Positions 1 to 9,273 of a DNA stretch of 64,000 nt are shown piece after piece. Source of the stretch: Pseudomonas sp. MWU13-2100. Lineage in GTDB: Bacteria; Pseudomonadota; Gammaproteobacteria; Pseudomonadales; Pseudomonadaceae. Under the pieces are notes generated by a model that was not told where the DNA came from, did no database searches, and worked only from the letters and a program-made list of their open reading frames with translations. How positions within the stretch are numbered: position 1 is the first letter of the stretch; each line of letters opens with the position of its first letter. The stretch covers positions 62,001 through 126,000 of the forward strand of contig NZ_JALLIX010000006.1 of the NCBI RefSeq assembly GCF_023242365.1, given 5' to 3'. The translations under genes and the position numbers were made by a program.

Positions 1-70
1 CCACCAGCACGGCGATCAAGGCAAAACCCAGCGCCGCACGAGGTGCGATATTCAGTTGACGAAGAAACAT
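1..70 (-). CDS. Methyl-accepting chemotaxis protein, 5' end only
   Basis: Only the first 23 codons are inside the window; the gene continues beyond the left edge. The visible N-terminus (MFLRQLNIAPRAALGF, then ALIAVLV) is a short basic cytoplasmic tail running into a transmembrane helix, the usual start of Pseudomonas transmembrane chemoreceptors. The sigma-28 promoter 70 bases upstream supports a motility or chemotaxis role. The ligand-binding and signalling domains are not visible, so the ligand cannot be guessed. Confidence 0.6.
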   Translation of the reverse strand, partial: MFLRQLNIAPRAALGFALIAVLV

Positions 71-137
71 GACGACCGCCTTTTTTTGTTATGGCTTCAG
101 GCCAGTGACCCCAGCCCTTAGCTCCAGAGTTGGCAGG

Positions 138-164
138 CTATCGGCACGTTGTATGACAACTTGA
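138..164 (-). promoter_or_regulatory. Sigma-28 (FliA) promoter of the chemoreceptor gene
   Basis: On the minus strand TCAAGTTG (164-157) is followed after 11 bases by GCCGATAG (145-138). The FliA consensus is TAAAGTTT-N11-GCCGATAA. The element faces the chemoreceptor start at 70. Confidence 0.7.
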
Positions 165-203
165 AATAATTGCCGGACAATTTCACCCGTGCCCGCATTT
201 ATC

Positions 204-509
204 TCAGGGAGCTTTCTGTCCGGGGCCGGGAACGATATTGACTTTGTAGACAATGCGCGTGTGATAGCCCGCCTGCAGGACCTTCATGGCGCGCTGATTG
301 ATGGCGTCGGGCTTGGCGTCATCGGCCGAGACGCTGTGCAGTTGCGTGAGCTGGGTGCGGGCTTGCCAGCTGGATACGCCCTGGTCCGGCGCGCAGGGCT
401 GTGCGGCGAAACTGACCTTGCCGCCGTGACTCACGCACTTGTAGGCGTCGGCGCTGAATGCCGGGCAGGAGGCGCCGAGAAGGAAAACGAAGGCCAGGCA
501 TCTGCCCAT
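204..509 (-). CDS. Small periplasmic DUF4124-like protein
   Basis: A 101-residue protein. Residues 1-20 form a signal peptide ending in a consensus-like FSA-D site. The mature part begins DAYKCVSHGGKVSFAAQPC, which matches the DUF4124 pattern of a YKC motif, a G-K-V strand and a second cysteine. The function of this family is unknown. The ATG at 509 was chosen because the signal peptide starts there; upstream codons read into the RsmX RNA and its terminator. It lies just downstream of the sRNA, so its expression may depend on read-through or on a promoter I cannot see. Confidence 0.65.
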   Translation of the reverse strand: MGRCLAFVFLLGASCPAFSADAYKCVSHGGKVSFAAQPCAPDQGVSSWQARTQLTQLHSVSADDAKPDAINQRAMKVLQAGYHTRIVYKVNIVPGPGQKAP

Positions 510-546
510 GCGTGTGCATCCCTGTACGTGATGGTCATCCACAAAT

Positions 547-661
547 AAAAGAAAACCCGCCGAAGCGGGTTTTCTCCAAAGCAGTCCGACATCCCGTCGG
601 CGGCCTCCATGGCCTGGTTCGATCATCCTTGATCCTGCACGCATCCTTGCGTAGCAGCGAT
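547..661 (-). ncRNA. rsmX: RsmX-like sRNA (sequesters RsmA/RsmE translational repressors)
   Basis: On the minus strand about 115 nt run from a likely start near 661 to a terminator at 574-551. The RNA carries seven GGA motifs. Three sit in loops of perfect small hairpins: CGCA-AGGA-TGCG (651-640), ATCA-AGGA-TGAT (633-622) and GGCC-ATGGA-GGCC (614-602). This array of loop GGAs is the signature of RsmX/Y/Z RNAs, which titrate the CsrA-type proteins RsmA/RsmE. The length fits RsmX of fluorescent pseudomonads. A GacA-type upstream element and a -10 box precede it. Assignment to RsmX rather than RsmY or RsmZ is by size and because neither fdxA/rpoS nor the RsmY neighbours are nearby. Confidence 0.85.
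551..574 (-). terminator. Rho-independent terminator of the RsmX-like RNA
   Basis: Stem AAAACCCGC / GCGGGTTTT with a CGAA loop (TTCG in the RNA sense), followed on the minus strand by a T-rich run. Confidence 0.85.
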
Positions 662-667
662 GGGTAC

Positions 668-737
668 AGATTAAGCCCGGCCATGAAGGGTCAACAGAGG
701 AGATCAGTGTCACGCCATGTAAGCCTTTCGCCATACA
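668..737 (-). promoter_or_regulatory. GacA upstream activating element and promoter of rsmX
   Basis: On the minus strand TGTATG (737-732), an 8-base spacer and CTTACA (723-718) form a near-palindrome close to the GacA consensus TGTAAG-N6-CTTACA. The left arm has one mismatch and the spacer is two bases longer. TTGACC (695-690) and TAATCT (673-668) are candidate -35 and -10 boxes with 16 bases between them. The element is centred about 66 bases upstream of the predicted start, the usual distance for rsm promoters. Confidence 0.65.
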
Positions 738-771
738 TGGATCCAATCCTGACGATCAGGGGCAGAGCCGC

Positions 772-1449
772 TCACGGCGCCAGGACAGGTATGAGTGCGC
801 GGCCGCGACTGCTGTCGTCGAACAGCGCCGCGGCCTCCAGAACCCCCAGTTGCGTGAGGATTACCTGCCACTTCGAATGATCCTGGCCGACGAACCCATG
901 GAGGGCCTTGGGCAGGGTCCGCGCGAAGAACAGGCGTTTTTCAGTATCCAGATTCTGGTACAACACCTTCGCCACTTCGCTGAGCATCTGGCCGCGGACG
1001 GGCTTGTCGCGGTCCCGCGCCGCCGCCCCATGGCGATTGCGCGGCTGGATCGGCTGATCATCGACGAACAGATTCAACCGGGTAGTGGCGCTGATGTGGG
1101 CCACGAGCGCAAAGGTGATCGTAGCCAGGTCCCGTTGCCAACCATGGTGAAGCTCGGCGCAGAGTCCCCGCAAGCGTAGACAGGTCTCGGACAGCGGCAG
1201 CTCCAGATCTTTCCAGGCATCGCTCGCCAGGCAATGGCAAAGCGCATTCAGCGCGGCATCGACGTTGTCGAGCGCCAGGGAAGGCGCCCAGACGTTACCC
1301 GCGACGTGGTCATCCCCAGGCTGGACCTTCTCCACCAGAAAGATCAGCGACGCTTGATACAGCGCCCGGCACAACTCGCGCAGCTTCCGGATATCTCCTG
1401 CTCGCTTGTCGGCGTAGCCGGCCACGATCACACAGGGTTGCGCGTTCAT
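772..1449 (-). CDS. Conserved hypothetical protein, 225 residues
   Basis: I do not recognise a family. The protein has no signal peptide or membrane segment and is moderately rich in Leu, Ala, Asp and His, so it is probably a soluble cytoplasmic protein with mainly helical character. The start ATG at 1449 has a good ribosome binding site (AGGAG, 7 bases upstream). It ends 35 bases before the GacA box of rsmX and is divergent from the MocR-type regulator at 1649, with 199 bases between their start codons. That arrangement makes it a possible target of the regulator, but this is inference only. Confidence 0.6.
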   Translation of the reverse strand: MNAQPCVIVAGYADKRAGDIRKLRELCRALYQASLIFLVEKVQPGDDHVAGNVWAPSLALDNVDAALNALCHCLASDAWKDLELPLSETCLRLRGLCAELHHGWQRDLATITFALVAHISATTRLNLFVDDQPIQPRNRHGAAARDRDKPVRGQMLSEVAKVLYQNLDTEKRLFFARTLPKALHGFVGQDHSKWQVILTQLGVLEAAALFDDSSRGRALIPVLAP

Positions 1450-1586
1450 ATCAGACTCCTGGCGGGCTCAGTCATGCACAGGTACCTCGAATGTTCGATT
1501 GGGCAGTTTCAACACCTGGGGAGAACCTCTTCAATCAGCACGCCATGCGGGGAAATATGGCCTCTTGATACTAGCGAGCGGATGCC

Positions 1587-1615
1587 TTCTTGATCAGGGC
1601 AAGTTCGACTAGAAT
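1587..1615 (+). promoter_or_regulatory. Candidate sigma-70 promoter of the MocR-type regulator
   Basis: TTCTTG (1587-1592), 17 bases, TAGAAT (1610-1615), 33 bases before the ATG at 1649. The -35 box is weak. Confidence 0.4.
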
Positions 1616-1648
1616 CCTCCGGACTTTATTGCTCGAGCGACCAGTAAA

Positions 1649-3061
1649 ATGCAGGTTCAGAGAGCCGTGATCGCCGCCATTGAATTCCTTCCTGGCGAGC
1701 CACTGGTGCAACAGATCGTCGACCGCTTCTCGACAGCCATCAACCAGGATGCCTTGCAGCACGGGGCCAAGTTGCCACCGATTCGCGAACTCTCCGACCT
1801 CATGGGGGTGGGCAAGTCGACGGTGGTCGAAGCGCTGGACCGGCTGCGGGCCAAGGGCCTGATCACCTCGCGCCAGGGCTCGGGGCACTACGTCTCACGG
1901 ATTAGCGCGGCAGTGCAGGCCGGCGTCGGCCGTGAGCTGCTGCCACAAGACACCTTGAGCGTGATACGCCGTGGCCTGCTGCTGGACAACGGCACCTTGC
2001 GTCCCGGCTGTGGTTTCCTGCCCTCTTCCTGGCTACCCCGCGAGGAACTGCTCAAGGCCGCTCGCGGCACCCTGCGGGCCACCAGCCTGCGCATGGGCGA
2101 AGTCGGCGTGCCCGCCGGTTACCCGCCGCTGCGCCAAGCCCTGCGGGTGAAGCTGTCAACCCTGGGCATCGACGTCCCCGTGGAACAGATCACCACCACG
2201 GCCAACACCCTCCAGGCCATCGACATGCTCATGCGCCTGTTGATCAAGCCCGGCGACACGGTGCTGCTGGACGATCCGTGCTACTTCAACCTGCGGGCGA
2301 ACCTGATGTTGCACGGCGCGCGGATCGTCAGCATCCCCCGCAGCCGTGACGGGCTCGACTTCAACCAGCTCGAACCGCTGCTCGAACGCCATCGCCCGGT
2401 GCTCTACCTGACCAACAGCACGCTGCACAATCCCACCGGCCACTCTTTTTCCCCGGCCCAGGTCTATCGCTTGCTGGAGCTCAGCCATCGCTACAGCTTC
2501 CATATCATCGAAGACGACCTGTATGGCGATATCCAGCAGAAACAGACCCCTCGCCTCGCGGCGGTAGGCGGCCTGGACAACGTCAGCTATGTCTCGGGGT
2601 TCACCAAGATACTCAGTGCCAACAGCCGGGTCAGCTACCTGGCACTGCGGCCTGAGCTGGCCGCGCGCATGGTCGACCTGAAGATGTCGAGCGGCTGCGT
2701 GACCTCGGAGCTGGTGGAACAGATCATCTATCGGATGCTCAGCGACGGCAGCTACACCCGGCATGCCCGGCGTATGGTCGATCGCTTGTATGGGGCCAAT
2801 AACCGCGTAGCCCGCTGGTTGAACGAAGCCGGCTGTTCAGTGGCGTCCTGCCCGGGCGAAGGGTTGTTCATCTGGGCCCGCCTGCCGGCCGGGATCGAGG
2901 CCGAGGCCCTGGCACGCAAGGGCCTGGAGAATGACATTGTGCTGGCCCCGGGCACCTTGCTCAGCATCGACGCCGAAGCCTCGAGCTTTCTGCGCTTCAA
3001 CGTCGCCCACAGTGACGACGAACGGGTGCGCGAACGTTTTCTGCGCTTGCTCCAGGCCTAG
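1649..3061 (+). CDS. MocR-type regulator: GntR helix-turn-helix fused to an aminotransferase-like domain
   Basis: 470 residues. Residues about 12-80 are a GntR winged helix (LVQQIVDRFSTAIN, then LPPIRELSDLMGVGKSTVVEALDRL and GLITSRQGSGHYV). Residues about 110-470 are a fold-type I aminotransferase domain with the family elements NSTLHNPTG, EDDLYGDI and SGFTKILSANSRVSYL, whose Lys is the expected pyridoxal-phosphate attachment site. MocR/PdxR proteins usually sense PLP or an amine and control a divergent metabolic or transport gene. Here the divergent gene (772-1449) is of unknown function, so the regulated pathway is not predictable. It ends in a terminator shared with cyoE. Confidence 0.85.
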   Translation: MQVQRAVIAAIEFLPGEPLVQQIVDRFSTAINQDALQHGAKLPPIRELSDLMGVGKSTVVEALDRLRAKGLITSRQGSGHYVSRISAAVQAGVGRELLPQDTLSVIRRGLLLDNGTLRPGCGFLPSSWLPREELLKAARGTLRATSLRMGEVGVPAGYPPLRQALRVKLSTLGIDVPVEQITTTANTLQAIDMLMRLLIKPGDTVLLDDPCYFNLRANLMLHGARIVSIPRSRDGLDFNQLEPLLERHRPVLYLTNSTLHNPTGHSFSPAQVYRLLELSHRYSFHIIEDDLYGDIQQKQTPRLAAVGGLDNVSYVSGFTKILSANSRVSYLALRPELAARMVDLKMSSGCVTSELVEQIIYRMLSDGSYTRHARRMVDRLYGANNRVARWLNEAGCSVASCPGEGLFIWARLPAGIEAEALARKGLENDIVLAPGTLLSIDAEASSFLRFNVAHSDDERVRERFLRLLQA

Positions 3062-3063
3062 AC

Positions 3064-3103
3064 AAAAAAAGCCCCGCGCTTCTTCCGAAGGCGGGGCTTT
3101 TTC
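3064..3103. terminator. Bidirectional terminator between the MocR-type gene and cyoE
   Basis: GCCCCGC (3071-3077) and GCGGGGC (3091-3097) pair, with an inner CTTC/GAAG stem. A run of As precedes and a run of Ts follows, so it can stop transcription from both convergent genes. Confidence 0.85.
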
Positions 3104-3117
3104 AACAGCGGGTGGAC

Positions 3118-4005
3118 TCAGCGCGCGTAAGTCAGCAACAACTCACTCGGCACCTTGAAGTCCAGCGACATCATCACGCTCAGGGCAGTGATGGTGAAGA
3201 TCGAGAACACGAACAACTTGCGTGCCCAGACCGTGTCATCCACCGCCTTGTAGCCGGTCCAGGCCATGTACAACCAGTACATGCCCATGGCCGCGGCCAC
3301 GGCGAGGTAGCTCATGCCGGCATAACCGCTGAACGTCAGCATCAACGTCGCGCCGAGGAAGGCCAGGATGTAGAGCAGGATATGCTTCTTGGCCACCAGG
3401 ATCCCGCGCTTCACCGGCAACACCGGAATCGATGCGGCCAGGTAATCGTTGAAGCGGAAGATCGCGATGGCGTAAGAATGCGGCATCTGCCACAAGCTGA
3501 ACATCACCAGCAGCGTCAGGGCCGCCATGTCGAAGCTGTTGCTCACCGCCACGTAGCCGATCACCGGAGGCATCGCCCCCGACAGACTGCCGATCAGCGT
3601 GCCGTGAACCGACTTGCGCTTGAAGTACAGGCTGTAGAAGCCGACGTAGATGACAAAGCCGATCACCGCGAACAGCGCCGCCAACGGGTTGGCGACGCGG
3701 TACAGCAGGGCCACGCCGGCGATCCCGAGGACAGTGGCGTAGATCAGGGCCAGTTTCAGGGAAATCAGCCCCTGGACCAGCACCCGGTTCTTGGTGCGCT
3801 CCATCTTCAGGTCGATGTCACGGTCGATGCAGTTGTTGAACACGCAACCGGACGCCACCACCAGCGAAGTACCGATCATGGCCGCCAGGAAGATGGCCAG
3901 ATCGACATGCCCTTTCGAGGCCAGGAAGAAACCACCCGCCACAGAAAGCACGTTACCGAAAATGATCCCCGGTTTGGTGATTTGGATAAAGTGCTTGAGC
4001 GACAT
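3118..4005 (-). CDS. cyoE: Protohaem IX farnesyltransferase (haem O synthase)
   Basis: Transfers a farnesyl group to haem b to give haem O, the cofactor of the high-spin site of the bo3 oxidase encoded upstream. 295 residues, normal for CyoE. UbiA-superfamily prenyltransferase with about eight or nine membrane helices. The Asp-rich motif [18 protein letters not shown] near residues 57-75 binds the Mg-diphosphate, and a second conserved loop is [21 protein letters not shown]. It is the last gene of cyoABCDE, 10 bases after cyoD, and ends at the shared terminator. Confidence 0.97.
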   Translation of the reverse strand: MSLKHFIQITKPGIIFGNVLSVAGGFFLASKGHVDLAIFLAAMIGTSLVVASGCVFNNCIDRDIDLKMERTKNRVLVQGLISLKLALIYATVLGIAGVALLYRVANPLAALFAVIGFVIYVGFYSLYFKRKSVHGTLIGSLSGAMPPVIGYVAVSNSFDMAALTLLVMFSLWQMPHSYAIAIFRFNDYLAASIPVLPVKRGILVAKKHILLYILAFLGATLMLTFSGYAGMSYLAVAAAMGMYWLYMAWTGYKAVDDTVWARKLFVFSIFTITALSVMMSLDFKVPSELLLTYAR

Positions 4006-4015
4006 CGGGTCTACC

Positions 4016-4345
4016 TCACTTCGCCATCATGACGGTGTGGATGCTGAACATGATCCACAACGACAGACCCACCAGCAGAACGATCACCAGTGCCGCGAAG
4101 ATAAACGCAACCACGTTGTTACGCTGTGCCTCGGAACGGTCCAGGTGCAGGAAGTACACCAGGTGCACCAGCACCTGGATCACCGCGAAAACCAGAACGA
4201 TCCACAGGGTCGCCGCCTTGGGCAGCGACGGGTACATCACCAGGCCGAACGGGATGATAGTCAGGATGATCGACAGGACAAAGCCGACCATGTAGGACTT
4301 CACGCTGCCGTGGTTGGCATCACTGGAATGCTGTGCATTAGCCAT
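4016..4345 (-). CDS. cyoD: Cytochrome bo3 ubiquinol oxidase subunit IV
   Basis: 109-residue membrane protein with three helices (about residues 18-38, 47-67 and 79-100) after a hydrophilic N-terminus. Size, topology and position between cyoC and cyoE identify the small subunit IV, which helps assemble the Cu-B site of subunit I. Its start codon abuts the end of cyoC, so translation is probably coupled. Confidence 0.95.
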   Translation of the reverse strand: MANAQHSSDANHGSVKSYMVGFVLSIILTIIPFGLVMYPSLPKAATLWIVLVFAVIQVLVHLVYFLHLDRSEAQRNNVVAFIFAALVIVLLVGLSLWIMFSIHTVMMAK

Positions 4346-4972
4346 TTACAGAGTCCCCATCAGGTAAACAACGGTGAATACGCAGATCCACACGACGTCC
4401 AGGAAGTGCCAGAACAAGCTCAGGCAGCTCAGGCGGGTGATGTTGCTGGGTGTCAGGCCGTTTTTCCAGACCTGGTACATCATCACGCCCATCCAGATCA
4501 GGCCGCTGCTGACGTGCAGACCGTGGGTCCCGACCAGGGTGAAGAACCCGGACAGGAAGCCGCTGCGGTTAGGACCGAAGCCTTCTTCGATCAGCTTGTG
4601 GAATTCATTGATTTCCATGCCGATGAAGCCCAGGCCGAACAGGAAGGTGATTGCCAACCAGAACAGGACCTGACTTTTCTTGCCCTTGAACACCGCCAGC
4701 ATGGCGAAGCCGTAGGTGATCGAACTGAGCAACAGGCAGGCGGTTTCGCCCAGCACGTACGGCAGTTCGAAGATGTCGTGGCCCGACGGGCCACCGGCGA
4801 CGTTGTTAACCAGCACCGCGTACGCTGCGAAGATCGACGCAAACAGGATGCAGTCGGTCATCAGGTAGAGCCAGAAACCGAAGACGGTCATCTCGCTCGT
4901 ATCGTGGTGATGGTCATCGTGCCCATGGTCATGACCATGGGCGTGTCCAGCATGAGTCACTGCATTCGACAT
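4346..4972 (-). CDS. cyoC: Cytochrome bo3 ubiquinol oxidase subunit III
   Basis: 208 residues, five transmembrane helices, haem-copper oxidase subunit III family ([47 protein letters not shown]). It stabilises subunit I. The cytoplasmic N-terminus is unusually rich in histidine: residues 7-24 contain nine His mixed with Asp and Gly, which looks able to bind metal ions. It sits 3 bases after cyoB in the operon. Confidence 0.96.
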   Translation of the reverse strand: MSNAVTHAGHAHGHDHGHDDHHHDTSEMTVFGFWLYLMTDCILFASIFAAYAVLVNNVAGGPSGHDIFELPYVLGETACLLLSSITYGFAMLAVFKGKKSQVLFWLAITFLFGLGFIGMEINEFHKLIEEGFGPNRSGFLSGFFTLVGTHGLHVSSGLIWMGVMMYQVWKNGLTPSNITRLSCLSLFWHFLDVVWICVFTVVYLMGTL

Positions 4973-4975
4973 GGT

Positions 4976-6994
4976 TTAAGCCTTTTCCAGCGAAGATTCA
5001 ACACGGGTGGCAGGAGTCACTTTCGCTGCCGCCAGCACCTTGTGCTGTTCAGCTTCGATACGCTCGATGACGTCCACTGGCACCATGTAACCCTGATCAT
5101 CACGCGAGATGTGGATGATGAAATAGATCACGGTACCGGCCAGGCCAGCGATCGCCATCCACCAGATGTGCCAGATCATCGCGAAACCGAACACGGTCAG
5201 CAGAGCACCCATGATCAGGCCGGTCGCGGTGTTGTTCGGCATGTGGATCGGCTGGTAGCGCTTGGGCACCGAGTACGCGGTACCGTCTTCCTTGGCTTCG
5301 GTGAACGCGTCGACCACATTGGCTTTCGGCAGCTCGGCGAAGTTGTAGAACGGTGGCGGCGAAGAGGTCGACCATTCCAGGGTATGGCCGTTCCATGGGT
5401 CGCCGGTCACATCCATGTTCTGCTTGCGGTCACGCACACTTACGTAGATCTGGATCAATTGCGAAGCGATACCGAAGGCGATCAGAATGGCACCGAACAG
5501 CGCGACGTACAGGTAAGGCACCCACTCAGGGTTGGTGCTGGAGTTCAGACGACGGGTCATACCCATGAAGCCCAGTGCATAGAGCGGCATGAACGCGACG
5601 AAGAAGCCGGAGATCCAGAACCAGAACGCTGCCTTGCCCCAACCTTCGTGCAGCTTGAAGCCGAACGCTTTCGGGAACCAGAAGCTGAAACCGGCGATGT
5701 AACCGAAGACCGCACCGCCGATGATCACGTTGTGGAAGTGCGCGATCACGAACAGGCTGTTGTGCAGGACGAAGTCAGCACCCGGGATGGCCAGCAGTAC
5801 GCCGGTCATGCCGCCGATGGCGAAGGTCACCATGAAGCCCAGGGTCCAGAGAACCTGGCTGGTGAAACGCAGACGGCCACGGTAGATGGTGAACAGCCAG
5901 TTGAATAGCTTCACCCCCGTCGGGATCGAGATCAGCATGGTCGCCAGGCCGAAGAAGGCGTTGACGTTGGCACCCGAACCCATGGTGAAGAAGTGGTGCA
6001 GCCAAACCATGAAGCCCAGCACCGAGATCGCGCCGCTGGCGTAGATCATCGAGTGGTGGCCGAACAGTTTCTTGCCGGAGAAGGTCGAGATGACTTCGGA
6101 GAAGACCCCGAACGCCGGCAGGATCAGGATGTACACCTCGGGGTGACCCCAGGCCCAGAACAGGTTGACGTACATCATCGGATTTCCACCCAGTTCATTG
6201 GTGAAAATGTGGAAATCCATGTAGCGGTCAAGCGTCAGCAAAGCCAGTGTAGCGGTGAGGATCGGGAACGAAGCGACGATCAGCACGTTGGCCCAGGTGC
6301 AGGTCCAGGTGAAGATCGGCATGTCCATCATCTTCATGCCAGGGGTACGCATTTTCAGTACGGTGGCCAGGAAGTTCACCCCGGTCAGCGTTGTACCCAG
6401 CCCTGATAGCTGTAGCGCCCAGATGTAGTAATCCACCCCGACGCCCGGACTGTATTGCAGGCCCGATAGCGGCGGATAGGCAACCCAACCGGTCTTGGCG
6501 AATTCGCCGACACCCAGGGAAACGTTGATCAGCACCACGCCGGAAACCAGCAGCCAGAAGCTCAGGGAGTTCAGGAACGGGTAGGCCACGTCACGCGCAC
6601 CGATCTGCAACGGCACGACGATGTTCATCAGGCCGGTGAAGAAAGGCATCGCCATGAAGATGATCATGATCACACCGTGGGCGGTGAAGATCTGGTCATA
6701 GTGGTGAGGCGGCAGGTAGCCAGGGGAACCCTCGGTGGCCATGGCCAGCTGGGTCCGCATCATGATGGCGTCGGAGAAACCGCGCAGCAGCATGACCATG
6801 GCCACGATGATGTACATGACACCGATTTTCTTGTGGTCGACCGAAGTCAGCCACTCGGTCCACAGGTAGGTCCACTTCTTGAAGTAAGTGATCGCCGCGA
6901 ACAACGCCAGGCCACCGACCGCGATCATCGCCAGCGTGATCATGACAATCGGTTCGTGGAACGGGACCGCTTCCCAACTTAATTTACCAAACAT
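4976..6994 (-). CDS. cyoB: Cytochrome bo3 ubiquinol oxidase subunit I
   Basis: Catalytic proton-pumping subunit that holds low-spin haem b, high-spin haem o3 and Cu-B in the inner membrane. 672 residues with the expected 15 or so helices. Diagnostic motifs are TAHGVIMI (low-spin haem His), [14 protein letters not shown] (Cu-B His and the cross-linked Tyr), the HH pair in [10 protein letters not shown], and the haem His pair in [12 protein letters not shown]. It lies between cyoA and cyoC with gaps of only 3 bases. Confidence 0.98.
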   Translation of the reverse strand: MFGKLSWEAVPFHEPIVMITLAMIAVGGLALFAAITYFKKWTYLWTEWLTSVDHKKIGVMYIIVAMVMLLRGFSDAIMMRTQLAMATEGSPGYLPPHHYDQIFTAHGVIMIIFMAMPFFTGLMNIVVPLQIGARDVAYPFLNSLSFWLLVSGVVLINVSLGVGEFAKTGWVAYPPLSGLQYSPGVGVDYYIWALQLSGLGTTLTGVNFLATVLKMRTPGMKMMDMPIFTWTCTWANVLIVASFPILTATLALLTLDRYMDFHIFTNELGGNPMMYVNLFWAWGHPEVYILILPAFGVFSEVISTFSGKKLFGHHSMIYASGAISVLGFMVWLHHFFTMGSGANVNAFFGLATMLISIPTGVKLFNWLFTIYRGRLRFTSQVLWTLGFMVTFAIGGMTGVLLAIPGADFVLHNSLFVIAHFHNVIIGGAVFGYIAGFSFWFPKAFGFKLHEGWGKAAFWFWISGFFVAFMPLYALGFMGMTRRLNSSTNPEWVPYLYVALFGAILIAFGIASQLIQIYVSVRDRKQNMDVTGDPWNGHTLEWSTSSPPPFYNFAELPKANVVDAFTEAKEDGTAYSVPKRYQPIHMPNNTATGLIMGALLTVFGFAMIWHIWWMAIAGLAGTVIYFIIHISRDDQGYMVPVDVIERIEAEQHKVLAAAKVTPATRVESSLEKA

Positions 6995-6997
6995 CGT

Positions 6998-7936
6998 TTA
7001 CTCCTCTGCCCCGGCAGCTGAATGCGAACTCATGTCCATGCCTTCCGTTGCGGCCACTTCTTTCTTCTCATGCTCGACCGGCTTGCCTGCTTTCATACCT
7101 TCGTACTTGTCGACGATGGTCTGGAACAGGTTCGGCGTAACGGAGGAATAAAGCGCGACCGGGTTGTCCTGGCTTGGCTTGGAAAGGTCCGCGTACTCAG
7201 CTTGTTCAAGCTGTTTAGGTGCCTTCTTGACCTCAGCTACCCAGGCATCGAAATCCGCCTGGCTGGTTGCGGTCGCTTTGAATTTCATACCGGTGAAGCC
7301 GGCGCCGCTGTAGTTGGCGGAAATCCCTTCGTACTCATGATTCTCGTTGGAGATCAGGTGCAGCTTGGTCTGCATACCGGCCATGGCGTAGATCTGGCCG
7401 CCCAGGCCCGGGATGAAGAACGAGTTCATCACGCTGTCGGAAGTGATCTTGAAGTTCACCGGGGTCTTGGCCGGGAAGACCAGCTTGTTGACGGTGGCAA
7501 TGCCTTGTTCCGGGTAGATGAACAGCCATTTCCAGTCCAGGGCGACCACTTCGACGGTGATCGGCTTGACGTCGGATTCCAGCGGACGATACGGGTCCAG
7601 GGCGTGGGTCGACTTGTAGGTGACGATGCCCAGGAACAGGATGATGATCGCAGGAACGGCCCATACCACGATTTCGATCTTGGTCGAGTGGTTCCATTTC
7701 GGTGCGTAGGTGGCGTCCTTGTTCGACGCGCGGTATTTCCAGGCGAAGGCAAAGGTCATCAGGATGACCGGCACCACGACCAACAGCATCAGCAGCGTAG
7801 CGGTGATGATCAGGTTACGTTCGTCCAGGCCCACCTGACCCTTGGGGTCAAGCAAGGTCATGTTGCACCCTCCCAGCAACAACGTGCCGAGCAGTGGCAA
7901 TAAGCCTAAGAATCTGGGATACCTTGTTTTACTCAT
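6998..7936 (-). CDS. cyoA: Cytochrome bo3 ubiquinol oxidase subunit II
   Basis: 312 residues. The signal peptide ends in the lipobox LLLGGC, so the mature protein is a lipoprotein. Two membrane helices follow (about 45-70 and 85-110), then a cupredoxin domain that lacks Cu-A ligands, as in quinol rather than cytochrome c oxidases. The periplasmic part contains the typical [21 protein letters not shown]. The ATG at 7936 was chosen for its AGAGG ribosome site and because the signal peptide begins there; a longer reading to 8065 has no such support. First gene of cyoABCDE. Confidence 0.96.
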   Translation of the reverse strand: MSKTRYPRFLGLLPLLGTLLLGGCNMTLLDPKGQVGLDERNLIITATLLMLLVVVPVILMTFAFAWKYRASNKDATYAPKWNHSTKIEIVVWAVPAIIILFLGIVTYKSTHALDPYRPLESDVKPITVEVVALDWKWLFIYPEQGIATVNKLVFPAKTPVNFKITSDSVMNSFFIPGLGGQIYAMAGMQTKLHLISNENHEYEGISANYSGAGFTGMKFKATATSQADFDAWVAEVKKAPKQLEQAEYADLSKPSQDNPVALYSSVTPNLFQTIVDKYEGMKAGKPVEHEKKEVAATEGMDMSSHSAAGAEE

Positions 7937-8678
7937 CTCACGACCTCTAAAGCAGCTTGCGCAATGCAGTTGGGTTTCGATAGCCAACACTTCACCCTGC
8001 CAAGGGTTGGCAATTTTTTCCGATTGAATAAGGGCCTGTCCGTCGCGCCAATCGCTGATCGGCACCTCTGGAACGGGCGTGAGTTCTTATTCGATTTCGT
8101 GGGTCATAGGCCTTGTTACAGACCAATTCCATTTGGTGCGGATACTTGGAAAGGTTGCCAGCACCGGGGGTCGCATAGCGCCCTCGAGCCCTTCGACCGC
8201 CCTATTGCGCTCAGGCAGAGCGGCGCCGGACATTCAGTGCGGCGATTGTAGTTAGGTCGCGTTTTATAAACCACGTCTCATCCTGAAATATTTTTTATCA
8301 ATTCACGCAACAATCATTAACCGTTTTTGCAACGATCATGGATCGTATCGAGTTTCATTCTCAATAAAAAGCTATGAACCGCTCTTTTGCCGGACAACTG
8401 ATCTGCCCCGAAATCGCCCTGCCGAGAGCCTGCGAAGAGGCTCTGGCCCAGGCATGACGGGGCGTTGCACGGGTCTTCTAGGGGGGATGGGACACCCCCT
8501 GAACAAACGTGAAACACAGGGGCTGCCAGGGAACTTTTTCGAGGATGACTGTCAATCAGAAGATGACATCGAGATCAGAAACGACCGGTGCGACAGCCGC
8601 GACGTGACAATATGTCGCAGTTTTTCCAGCCCTTTTCTTGTCTGCCATCAAGGCGCTTTTAGCGCGGTTAGCACGCAT
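7937..8678. other. Long non-coding region upstream of cyoA
   Basis: About 740 bases with no convincing gene. The AT-rich part near 8260-8345 and the minus-strand segment 8250-8230 probably hold the cyo promoter, but I could not fix a -35/-10 pair or a clear ANR box. The region also holds a G/C hairpin at 8480-8500. Its length suggests several regulatory inputs. Confidence 0.4.
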
Positions 8679-8718
8679 AAAAACGCCCCGATCTTACATG
8701 AAAGATCGAGGCGTTTTT
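8679..8718 (-). terminator. Terminator of dsbB
   Basis: Long stem AAAAACGCC...GATCTT / AAGATC...GGCGTTTTT around the loop ACATGA, 45 bases after the dsbB stop. It is symmetrical enough to act in both directions. Confidence 0.85.
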
Positions 8719-8763
8719 CAAGCATCAGGGGCGAGGGCCAGCCGCCAGGGCCAACCGCCGGAA

Positions 8764-9273
8764 TCAGCGGTTTTTCTGGCGATTACGGTAGATACCCACC
8801 GGCACCAGCAACGCCGTCAGGACAAAGGCCGCCAGCGCCCATTGCGCCAGGGAAAGGCCCAGCAGCGGTGGGTACAGCGTTTCGCAGAAACCCTCGACCT
8901 GGAAGCCCAGTGGGAAGATCGACGCCAGGGGCAGGCCGTCGACAATAGGTTGCAGCACGTCGATGCCGCAGCTCACCGCCGGGTTGGCCTGGATATAGAC
9001 GTGACGGCCTGCCGCGATAATCCCACCGACGGCACTCAGCCACACCAGCACTTCCAGCACCGTGAGGCTGCGCCGGGTGCGCATGCCCGCGCCGATAAAG
9101 GCGAACAGCGCAATGAACAGCAAGGCGTAGCGCTGCAGGATACACAATGGGCAAGGCATTTCGCCGAGCACCACCTGCATGTACAACGCACCGCCGATCA
9201 AGGCGAGGCAGATCACCCCCAGCAGGACCAGGAAGCGCTTTTCCCGTCCCAGCCGCATCATTTCGTCAGTCAT
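8764..9273 (-). CDS. dsbB: Disulfide bond formation protein DsbB
   Basis: Inner-membrane quinone reductase that reoxidises DsbA in the periplasm. 169 residues with four helices. The first periplasmic loop has the CxxC pair in EMPCPLCILQRY, and the second has Cys pairs in AVSCGID and EGFCETL. The ATG at 9273 has a purine-rich AAAGGGAAACAGG just upstream, so it is preferred over a start 27 codons earlier. It is a single gene between hmp and the cyo operon. Confidence 0.95.
   Translation of the reverse strand: MTDEMMRLGREKRFLVLLGVICLALIGGALYMQVVLGEMPCPLCILQRYALLFIALFAFIGAGMRTRRSLTVLEVLVWLSAVGGIIAAGRHVYIQANPAVSCGIDVLQPIVDGLPLASIFPLGFQVEGFCETLYPPLLGLSLAQWALAAFVLTALLVPVGIYRNRQKNR

Noticed and set aside
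3791..5908. A 705-codon open frame on the plus strand across the cyo operon
   Set aside because: It runs antisense to cyoE, cyoD, cyoC and cyoB, is very rich in His, Gln, Asp and Arg, and has no recognisable domain. Such frames arise from GC-rich codon bias on the opposite strand.
8480..8500. AGGGGG...CCCCCT hairpin upstream of cyoA
   Set aside because: Six-base stem without a T tail or neighbouring gene end, so I could not call it a terminator or RNA gene.
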